Source: Aspidapion aeneum
Taxonomy: Eukaryota > Arthropoda > Insecta > Coleoptera > Brentidae
Assembly (NCBI GenBank): GCA_963576565.1
Contig: CAUYVT010000086.1
Coordinates: 28,035-92,034, forward strand
Direction of reading: 5' to 3'
DNA: 64,000 bases
The translations under genes and the position numbers were made by a program. Positions 56,251-64,000 of this stretch are shown piece by piece. The notes under the pieces were generated by a model. That model was not told where the DNA came from. It ran no database searches and saw only the letters and a list, made by a program, of their open reading frames with translations. Numbering within the stretch: position 1 is the stretch's first letter; each line of letters begins with the position of its first letter.

Positions 56251-57795
56251 TTCATTTTGAAATTTGTATTGGAAAACTTGGCTTTACTTTTATCTCAATT
56301 CTTTTTACGGAATTTTCGCGCACTTGGCTTTTTTTTACATGAAATGTTTTTGTTATGATTTCACTTCCTTTTTAAAGGAATTGGATAATACTTAATTTTT
56401 AAAGTAGTAAAATATGCGGAATATTGTTCAAAACTTTTGCAATGCCTTACTTAAATTTTTGAGATTTTTTAATTTTTTTCCATGGTTTTATCGTAGTTCC
56501 TATTAGCCTTCCAAAGCTTAGCTCTCTAGCGTTTCTGAAAGTGCACAATGTTACGTTTACATAAATTTACATGTATAGGGGAGCGAAATAAATTAAAATT
56601 GTCGTGTTTTTAAATTTTGTCCTGTAGTTTTATCATAGTTCCTATCAGTCTTCCAATGCTCAGCTCTCTAGCGTTTCTGGAAGTGGGTAATGTTACTTTT
56701 ACATAACTTTACATTTATAGGGGAGGAGAGTAAATGAAAATATTGGACTTTTTAAATTTTTTCCCATGGTTTTATCATAATTTCTATCAGCATTCCAATG
56801 CTCAGCTCTCTAGCATTTCTGGAAGTGGGCAGTGTTACTTTTACATAAGTTTACATTAATAGGGGAAGGAAGTAAATTAGAATTTTGGGGTGTTTTAATT
56901 TTTTTCTATAGTTTTATCATAGTTACTATCGGCCTTCTAAAGCTTAGCTCTCTAGCGTTTCTGGAAGTGGGCAGTGTTAATTTTACATAACTTTACATTT
57001 ATAGGGGAGGGACGTAAATTATAATTTTGGTGTTTTTAAATTTTTTCCTATAGTTTTATCATAGTTCCTATCAGTCTGCCAAAGCTCAGCTCTCTAGCAT
57101 TTATTTTACTTAACTTTACATTTATAGGGGAGGGAAGTAAATTAGAATTTTGGGGTATTTTAATTTTTTCATATAGTTTTATCATTGTTCCTATCAGTCT
57201 GCCAAAAACTCAACTATCTAGCATTTCTGGAAGTGGGCAATGCTACTTATACATAACTTTAAATGTATAGGAGGGGAGTAAATTAAAATTTTGGGGTTTT
57301 TTGATTTTTTCCTATAGTTTTATCATAGTTCCTATCAGTCTGCCAAAGCTCAACTCCCTAGCATTTCTGGAAGTGGGCGATGCTACTTTTATATAACTTT
57401 AAATGTATAGGGGAGGGGAGTAAATTAAAATTTTGGGGTTTTTTGATTCTTCCCAGGGGTTTGGTCATAATTTCTATCAGTCTGCCAAATTTCAGCTTTG
57501 TAGCATGTCTGGAAGTACAGTAGAATATTGATGATCTATACATGAGTGAGTGAGTCAGTGAGTGAGTGGCAATTTCGACGCCTTTTGAAATTTCGTAACT
57601 ACTTTACTACTTTATGGAATTCCATGAAACTTGGAGTGGTTGTTAACTCCATGGAGGTCTACGACTGTGCAAAGTTTAAGATTTGTAGCTCATTCCGAAG
57701 TAGAGTTTTAGGTAGGTCAAATATCGGCTGAAATGTTTCCAGAAAAGATGGTTACGGCGCGCGAACTTGGCGAGGCACTGCCGTGCCCTCAGAAA
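56251..57795 (+). repeat. Minisatellite-bearing dispersed repeat, copy 2
   Basis: Same head (TTTTGAAATTTGTATTGG) and tail (GAGTGAGTCAGTGAGTGAGT, GCGCGCGAACTTGGCGAGGC) as 15021-17035, with about seven or eight tandem units of roughly 140 bp. Here the units are single rather than the 265-bp dimers of copy 1, so the array has been reshaped independently while the ends stayed fixed. One unit near 57100 is internally shortened. Confidence 0.8.
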
Positions 57796-58191
57796 TCCGA
57801 TCTAGGTTAACCATTTTTTTAAAAAGTTTTTTAAAATCGGTTTGGTAGTCTTCTACAATCTAGAATGGCATTGATAACTTTCCTCCCGCATCTAGGTATT
57901 AGGAATGAAAAAAAAGTGAACTATAATTTTATCGTCTTTGTAAATTTTTTGCTCATGTTAAACATTTATTACTAAATACAAGAAACAAAAAAACTAGGTT
58001 AAAAGTATCTTTACTATCTAATCTTGCGGCACGAAATTCGAGAAAAACACTAAAAGACAATAAGTATTGTTCCCAAAACAGGAGTTTCTTTTTTAATAAA
58101 ATAAGTACATTTACCCCTTGTTTTTTTTACCAATGCATAGTAGGCAGGGGTGGGCCAATATTTCTATATCATCTATGTATCTATCCTGGCT
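57796..58191. other. No recognisable feature
   Basis: AT-rich sequence; no frame, inverted repeat or known word seen. Confidence 0.4.
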
Positions 58192-58418
58192 AATAGGAAC
58201 CTATTGCAATAGTGCCAGGCACAAATTGTGCCGAGCACTATATTGACAGTTTCGCATTAAAAACTGACAGTTGATCTTTCAAAATTGATATACCAAGGTC
58301 GAATTTAGAAATCCAGTCGTTTATTTTCCATTAATAGTGGCGTCACTATTAATTCCGGCAACTGTCAATATAGTGCCCAGCACAATTTGTGCCTGGCTTT
58401 ATTGCAATAGGTCCCTAA
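58192..58418. mobile_element. MITE with ~58-bp terminal inverted repeats, TTAGGGACCTATTGCAATA type
   Basis: Left TAGGAACCTATTGCAATAGT, then GCCAGGCACAAATTGTGC and CACTATATTGACAG, mirrored on the right (CTGTCAATATAGTG, GCACAATTTGTGCCTGGC, TATTGCAATAGGTCCCTAA). 227 bp, no ORF. Confidence 0.75.
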
Positions 58419-58429
58419 TAATGCAAAGG

Positions 58430-58612
58430 CCTTAGTGGTATATCTTTGAGCCAAAGTGTTTTTTTATGAACTGGGTGGAAAAAAAAATATGCCACTTTAG
58501 TCAAACTCAGTATGTAGATACGTGGGCACAACAGATCCATTTGTGGTCGCAGTGCATGAAGGTCCAGTAGGGCCTGCCACCACTTTCGAATACAATACAA
58601 TACAATCTATCT
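58430..58612 (+). repeat. LINE 3'-end-like fragment
   Basis: GTGGTCGCAGTGCATGAAGG and TCCAGTAGGGCCTGCCACCA end in an (AATAC)n-type tail at about 58590-58610. A reversed relative is at 31968-32062. Looks like a retrotransposon 3' UTR without coding sequence. Confidence 0.6.
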
Positions 58613-59409
58613 ATCACATTTTGTTACCCCATTTCTTTGTAAGATTTAAATTTTAAAGCTATACCTACTTGACCTATTATGACCACTTAATTTTTTAATG
58701 GAGTTTTTAGTTTTCAAAAAGAAAACTTTAAGTTCCTGTCCGCACATGTAGGCAAATGATATCTTTTGCTATTATTCCTATCTAAGATATTTTTCACAAA
58801 AAATAAAATTTGCTGTAACATCTTAAAGAACTTGGTTCTCTCAAACCATAAAAAAATTGTAATTTAATAGCATGTAAAGTTCTCCCAGTATCTTTAGTTT
58901 TCTCGGTTTTCACACTAACCATTACTTTGTGTCTGTAATAAGTCAAGTAATGTCCTCCTATGCACAAAACTTGCCCAGTTATGAAAATTTTAATATAGAT
59001 ACACATCTTTATATTTTAAAGGCAGAGGAGGTCAAATATCTTGGACTTATTATACATAGCCATTTAAGAAGAAATAAACGGACAAAAAAGTTGTCAAAAA
59101 ACTGCTCCGGAGCAGGGTTATAACCGGTTAATAGAAACAATGAAAATCTTAGTTAAACGCTCTCTGATCAATTCTCGCATTTAAATGAAGAGAACAAATA
59201 ACCAAACGGTCGACCGCTCAAAATAATATATTGGGATGGCGAACGTCCGATATTGCATCTTTTTTAGAACATAAAGGAAAAAATATTAGGGATGCGATAT
59301 ATAGATTTGGGAATTTTCGAATAGAACAAATTCGAATTTTACTTCTTTCATGGTTATTATTTTGAGATATGTCTAAATATATACCTGCTGTTTTATACGC
59401 GCACACAGG
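58613..59409 (+). other. Mostly unassigned; short RT scrap at about 59015-59120
   Basis: The frame LKAEEVKYLGLIIHSHLRRN then KRTKKLSK resembles the post-YADD segment of a Jockey/I-type RT. It is too short to classify. The rest is AT-rich without features. Confidence 0.45.
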
Positions 59410-59575
59410 GGAGGGAGCATCGGGCCCCGGCCCCCCCCAAACCGATTTTTTTTGATATTTTTCACATGTTTCATGAATAAAAATATAAAATAACATAAAA
59501 TACGACATCATGAGGCCTTAATCCCCCCCCCCCCAAGACATATTCCTGGGTGTCCTACTGGCGGTTTTTAGACAA
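59410..59575. mobile_element. Degenerate hAT-type MITE
   Basis: The family core is present (CATGTTTCATGAATAAAAAT, ATAACATAAAATACGACATC, C runs), but the CAGTGGCG ends and target duplication cannot be seen. Confidence 0.6.
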
Positions 59576-59731
59576 TATGTGCCAACATAAACGGTATATC
59601 GGTTTGGGTGTTTTTAAAGTTGAGAAATTTTAATTTCATATTTTTGTATAATTATTTTGTTATCTGGATAATGTACGTCCAATGTATACGCTATTTTTAG
59701 GCAATAACTGCAAAAGTACGAACGTGATATA

Positions 59732-60360
59732 TACCGTGTGTCCACGGATTGAGTTCGGGTAAAGTATAAATGACAAAAAAATTTAGATTTAGATTCTGAT
59801 TTTCTGGAAATCGCTCCTGCTTGATCTTAAACTAACATGTTAAGAAAATGAGCCAAATCAATTAATATACAGGGTAGTAAAGTAGGTTGAAAATATTATA
59901 AAGAAAAGTTGTTAGAATAACGACTGATTCTTAATTTTCATAAAAATCAGCTTAAAATCGTCGAAACAAAATTTTCAAAATCGACTTATAAAATCTGCCG
60001 TCACTTTTGAATATAAACAACTCTGGTTAATAACATTTTCCGAGATCTTTTAAAACAAAGATATTTTACTCTTAACACTTTTTATCAAATCAGCCTACTA
60101 AACCACCCTGTTGAATAATTGATTTGGTCCATTTTTTTAACATCTTAGTTTCAGACTAAGCAGGCGCAATTCCCAGAAAATCATAATCTAAATCGAACAT
60201 TTTTTGTCATTTATACCTTACATCATCAAATCAGCCTACTAAACCACCCTGTATATTAATTCATTTGACTCATTTTTTTAACATCTTAGTTTGAGACCAA
60301 GCAGAAGCGATTCCCAGAAAATCAGAATATAACCCGAACGTAATCCATGGACACACTGTA
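59732..60360. mobile_element. TA-type MITE, TACMGTGTGTCCAYGGATT ends
   Basis: The left end TACCGTGTGTCCACGGATTG, then TTCGGGTAAAGTATAAATGA and CTGATTTTCTGGAAATCGC, is mirrored on the right (TTCCCAGAAAATCAGAATAT, AATCCATGGACACACTGTA). The right arm is tandemly duplicated (about 140 bp: CATCAAATCAGCCTACTAAA at about 60085 and 60226). A single arm is at 30195. No ORF. Confidence 0.7.
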
Positions 60361-61559
60361 GATTTGGAAATTTCCGAAAAAGTTAATCTAAATTTCCATT
60401 ATTTCCTTTGTTTAATTATTTTGACATATGTCAATGTCATGCGTCTTTTTTTGAATAATGTATTTCTCCATATGTACTTATATATTTTAAATATATTTAT
60501 TATGTAGTTCGACGTGTTATATTATTTTATTAAACGCAATTTAGAGATACTTATATAAAATTTCCTTAGTTATCAGTTTTAATCTGTAAATGGACCTTGA
60601 TTGGGCGAATTTACGAACTATAATAAAACAAGGTACACTTACATGGGCGGGAAAATAAAAAGGATTCGGATAGGGGCGGAACAGTAGATTGTTAGTCCCG
60701 GGCGGCATCTAGGGTCAACCCGAAACCAAAAATCCGCCAATGTAAAAATTGCAGAGCTGTAAGCATGAGATGAATGTACATATACCTATTTCTCAGACTT
60801 ATATTTTCGTGACAATTGCGATAGTAACAAAAAAAAATTAAGAACATTAAATCCCATGGGTACAAGGTTAGGGTTAATATTAATACAGCTAATTAAAAAT
60901 TAACAAGCAAAAATAAAAAGTCTGCAAACGCGCATGACAAGTAATAAAAGTATTGCATTGTATGTGTTGTTTAGGGTGATTGTTTATAAGAGCTCCTTGA
61001 AATGTATTTGTTTGAGGCAAAGGACATCGGAAAAAGTACTCTTTGTTGAAAAATTTTGATTAAAAAACAATTATTTGGTAGAAAAGAATTTATATTCACT
61101 TTGTGAAAATTCATCGATAATTTGCATTACTAGAGATGTAAATATGCCCCAAACGTCACATTTGTCTAAGAAAATTACCAAAAACAACGGAAACACAAAC
61201 ACCTTCGATTAAATTAGCCATTTACATAACCAATATGAGTCTACTAATGCACGTTGGTTTCAATCATTGGTATATTTAGTTTTAGTTTTATATTTAGTTT
61301 TTAGGTGGTCTCTAATGGTTTAAGGTTTCTGAAGATACATTAAGCTACTGTAATGTTACCTGCGATTAAAATATATTTATGATAATATAATCCTGAGTCA
61401 TTTCACAAAAAAATATAAGTAACAAAACCATAGTGAACCAATTTTTTTTAAATAAACTGCTATAAGTAAAAGGACTTAAAAAAAAAGATTGTACATAAAT
61501 TCTGACTTCATTACCATAAAAAATCATTAAACTTTTAACGAAAAAGTAATAGATTTATT
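60361..61559. other. No gene recognised
   Basis: AT-rich, except a GC-richer patch at 60660-60740 (GGATTCGGATAGGGGCGGAA, CCCGGGCGGCATC) whose origin I cannot name. Confidence 0.4.
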
Positions 61560-62890
61560 TTTGGGTATTTTTGTATAGGCTTATAAAAAAACGCTCGGAC
61601 ACGTCGATTTTGTTTGCGAGGGGGACTTTTTTGCATCTTGGACACTAAATTTGGAATAGGGAATGTGATACCTTGATTTGAATATCTCTTCAATGTCTTT
61701 CTATCTATTTAGCCTTCTTTGATCCAACTTTGGACATAGGTGTCCCCCAATATATTCTCCTACTTCTTTTATTTTCCCAAGGTCTCCAGTTTACAATACA
61801 TTTGTTCCATCGATCATCTTTCTGTCTGATATCATGACCGGCAAATTTCCATTTTAATTTTGCTACTTCTCCTCTTACATCCCTTACTTTTGTTTTATTT
61901 CTTATCCAGTCAGTCTTTTTTCTATCTGTTAGCTTTACATGTAACATTTGTCTTTCCGTTGATCGTTGGACTTTTATTACCTTATCCATGTTTAATTTTG
62001 TAAGTGTCCAGGTCTGGTATCCATAGGTAAGTACAAGAAGGATACATTGGTTATACACTTTCGTTTTGAGTTACTGACGTTTTTTAAAAAAAAATTAGTA
62101 TGTAGCTTATCTTACCGAATGCTGCCCAGGCCAATCTTACTCATCTCTTGGTGTTCTTTTTTTAGTTTAATAATTTGTCCCAGGTCTATATATTCCTCTA
62201 CTTGTTCCTCTCTTGCATTATTCTAATCGTGATATCATCCATCTGTGTTTGTTATGATTTAAGTGTAGTTCATACTCAAGCCTATATTTTTAGCTGGTGT
62301 ATTCCAGCATTTTTATCAGTTCTGCTGTTATTAAGGCGATCTGTTATTAAGGCGATATCATCAGCATATCTTAGGCGGTTCAAGTATTGTCTGTTTACTT
62401 TGATGCCCATTTCTTCCCAATTTAAGTTGTTAAAAACATCTACAGCCGGTTTAGGGAATATTGTGTCACCCTGTCTCACACCTTTTCTTATGTGGATTGG
62501 CATGGTTCCTTCGTGGATTTTGATTGATGTTGCTGCTTCGCTATATATATTGGCTATTAAATCTTTGTATCTGTGATTTAAAATTTAAACTTTTTTTTTA
62601 AAGGGACATTTTGCAGTTTACTTATTTCTTTTTTTTCCTTTTTTTTATTGCTTCACGGCAAATTTAGAAGTTTGGAGACAAATATCTCAAATACGATTTT
62701 CTAAATTTTTACAAGGCTGTAAAGACATTCCAGATACCTTCAAAACAAGGTACCACTCGATCCACTTTGCCTATTCAAAATATAGGGGCCATGTTTACCC
62801 CTCGAAGGTTATACGTCGCGGGATAAGTGCTATAAAAAATTTCAAGATATGCAAACAAAAATACATTTTCGAGCGTTTTTTTAATAAACC
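61560..62890. mobile_element. Long-TIR MITE (family A), copy 2, split by a retrotransposon
   Basis: The left piece 61560-61690 (ACGCTCGGACACGTCGATTT, GTTTGCGAGGGGGAC) and right piece 62640-62890 (TTCAAAACAAGGTACCACTC, ATATAGGGGCCATGTTTACC, CGAGCGTTTTTT) match the two arms of 5100-5796. The intervening 61690-62585 is RT sequence. Confidence 0.7.
61690..62585 (-). pseudogene. RTE-like reverse transcriptase fragment inside the family A MITE
   Basis: On the - strand: PIHIRKGVRQGDTIFPKPAV, YLNRLRYADDIALITDRLNN (catalytic YADD at about 62345-62356), a gap with frame changes, then VLTYGYQTWTLTKLNMDKVI, VQRSTERQMLHVKLTDRKKT and RQKDDRWNKCIVNWRPWENK. This is the RT core and C-terminal domain of an RTE-type element different from the one at 20193. 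Truncated at its 5' end and frameshifted. Confidence 0.8.
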
Positions 62891-62899
62891 TATAAAAAA

Positions 62900-63577
62900 T
62901 GGCTCCGGAACGAAATAGCGATGTACAAAATAGCGGGTATTATAATAGCGGTATCGAAATAGCAGCAATCAAAATAGCGATGTAATGAAAGAGCGACTAT
63001 CAAAATAGCGATGTTACAAAATAGCGATTGTAACAAAATAGCGACTATCAAAATACGAACTATCAAAATACCGATGTAACAAAACCGCGATGTAACAAAA
63101 TAGCGACTCATCATATTTTTTCAAACAGGAAACTTCCCGGACTTTTTGCCCGGGATCCTAGAGGGTGTGAATCCGAACCGAACCGAACTGAACCGAACCG
63201 AACCGAACCGAATTCGGTTCATCCTCAACCTGAATTCCTCTAGGTTCCCGGAAAAGAAGTCAGGGAAGTTTTCTTTTTGAAGAAATATGCTGATTCGGTT
63301 CAGTTCAGTTCGGTTCGGTTCGGTACGGATTTACAACCTCTAGGATCCCGGGAAAGAAGTCATGTGCTATTTTCTATTTTGATACATCGCTATTTCGATA
63401 CATCGCTATTTTGATTGTCGATATTTTGGTTGTCGCTGTTTTGATACATCGCTAATTTGGTTGTAGCTATTTTGTTACAAACGCTATTTTGATACATCAC
63501 TATTTTGATAGCCGCTATTTCATTACTCGCTATTCGTACGTCGCTATTTTGTACATCGCTATTTCGTTCCGGAGCCA
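62900..63577. mobile_element. Foldback of AAATAGCGATGT repeats around nested CCGAA arrays
   Basis: Ends TGGCTCCGGAACGAAATAGC and GCTATTTCGTTCCGGAGCCA are inverted, with a 7-bp duplication TAAAAAA at 62893-62899 and 63578-63584. Each arm (62900-63115, 63366-63577) is a loose tandem array of about 16-20-bp AAATAGCGATGTAAC and AAATAGCGACTATC words. The centre holds a second inverted pair: GGATCCTAGAGG, then (CCGAA)n at 63175-63211, and GGTTCGGTTCGGTACGG with CCTCTAGGATCC at 63294-63346. No ORF. Confidence 0.8.
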
Positions 63578-63587
63578 TAAAAAATAC

Positions 63588-63703
63588 TCTGCCAATATAT
63601 GGGCCCCTAAGCTCACACTAGGTACTATAGTTATAGCGTACGTGTGAGCTAATATAACTAAAAACTTAAATATATTTTATTCAACTCTAGACTAAATTAC
63701 CTT
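63588..63703 (-). repeat. Reversed copy of the closing part of the 50056 repeat
   Basis: Reverse complement of 50635-50750 with few changes: GGTAATTTAGTCTAGAGTTG, a hairpin AGCTCACACGTACG ... TAGTGTGAGCT, then GGGGCCCATATATTGGCAGA. It abuts the foldback on the left and the ribozyme-like motif on the right. Confidence 0.75.
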
Positions 63704-64000
63704 TTAAGCAAGTATAAAAGGCAACTTCATAGGGGTATAGTCAACCACGGACCCCGGTGTTTCGGAAAAAGGCATTTCCATCCTCAGCGTGGCTTGCCTG
63801 ACACAAAGTAGAACAAACTGTCTACAAGATACAAGGTAAATAAAAAAGAATGGACAAATAGGTGAACCCTATTTTTCATTCAACGAGTGAACGATAGCGA
63901 ACCAAGGAAACTAAGTCCATGGCGGGACGAAAACGTCCACCGGTCTATAAGGTAGAAAGACTTATCGTCACAGTTCAACCAGACCATGCTATCACCGTCT
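63704..64000. other. Right edge: host of the ribozyme motif, with frames running off the window
   Basis: On the + strand an ATG at 63919 opens MAGRKRPPVYKVERLIVTVQ and stays open to the edge (27 codons). On the - strand a frame enters from the edge (KSFYLIDRWTFSSRHGLSFL) and ends at a TGA near 63884, about 90 bp before the ribozyme motif. Either could belong to a retroelement that carries the motif, and neither is long enough to identify. Confidence 0.3.
63743..63794 (-). ncRNA. Hammerhead-ribozyme-like motif
   Basis: Read on the - strand, stem I 5' strand AGCCACG (63794-63788) is followed by the core CTGAGGA (63787-63781). Stem II pairs GGAAA with TTTCC across a short loop (63779-63764). 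GAAA follows (63763-63760), then a short helix III of about two pairs, then GTC (63752-63750), then CGTGGTT (63749-63743), which closes stem I with 7 pairs including one G-T. Every invariant element (CUGANGA, GAAA, UH) is present. Weak points are an extra T between the core and stem II and the two-pair helix III, as in the minimal hammerheads known from Penelope-like elements, retrozymes and some SINEs. The predicted cut is after 63750. Confidence 0.6.

Noticed and set aside
63919..64000. ATG frame MAGRKRPPVYK running off the right edge
   Set aside because: Only 27 codons visible; cannot be told apart from chance or from the - strand frame opposite it.

Overview
The window looks like a gene-poor, AT-rich stretch of a large insect genome. 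The evidence is introns flanked by GT/AG sites, many families of non-LTR retrotransposons and miniature inverted-repeat elements, and a trypsin-like exon of the kind conserved across insects. A beetle would fit, but the sequence does not name a species. All calls were made by eye, without database searches.

Host coding sequence is a small fraction. On the + strand, two phase-matched exons (3781-3990 and 12026-12247) form the C-terminal cyclic-nucleotide-binding domain and stop codon of a CNG/HCN-like channel; their 8.0 kb intron is mostly nested transposons. On the - strand, 25030-25189 is one exon of a secreted trypsin-like serine protease carrying the catalytic His. Three short phase-compatible exon candidates lie 20 kb upstream (44896-45479), one with an in-frame stop. 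A THAP-type first exon (29464-29528, +) and an unassigned 69-codon frame (19063-19269, -) may be further gene pieces.

The rest is mobile DNA. Its main components are: a Jockey/I-like retrotransposon tail at the left edge; a young RTE-like family (20193-21343, 34561-36869, 37149-37250, 52978-53830) plus older RT scraps; a Tc1-like element (5909-11863) and a dead mariner (53960-54925); a hAT-type MITE family with perfect 8-bp target duplications (6678, 7166, 13694, 39352, 41813, 55692); large foldback elements with GC-rich terminal arrays (1626-3293, 7872-9384, 19385-22306) and an AAATAGCG-type foldback (62900-63577); a minisatellite-bearing repeat (15021-17035, 56251-57795, fragment 27330-27640); and many TA-flanked inverted-repeat elements.

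The most striking single signal is a hammerhead-ribozyme-like motif on the - strand at 63743-63794, next to the right edge. It has a complete core (CTGAGGA, GAAA, GTC) closed by a 7-bp stem I. The dominant biology of the window is layered insertion: retrotransposons inside foldbacks, MITEs inside a Tc1 element, and all of that inside a channel-gene intron.
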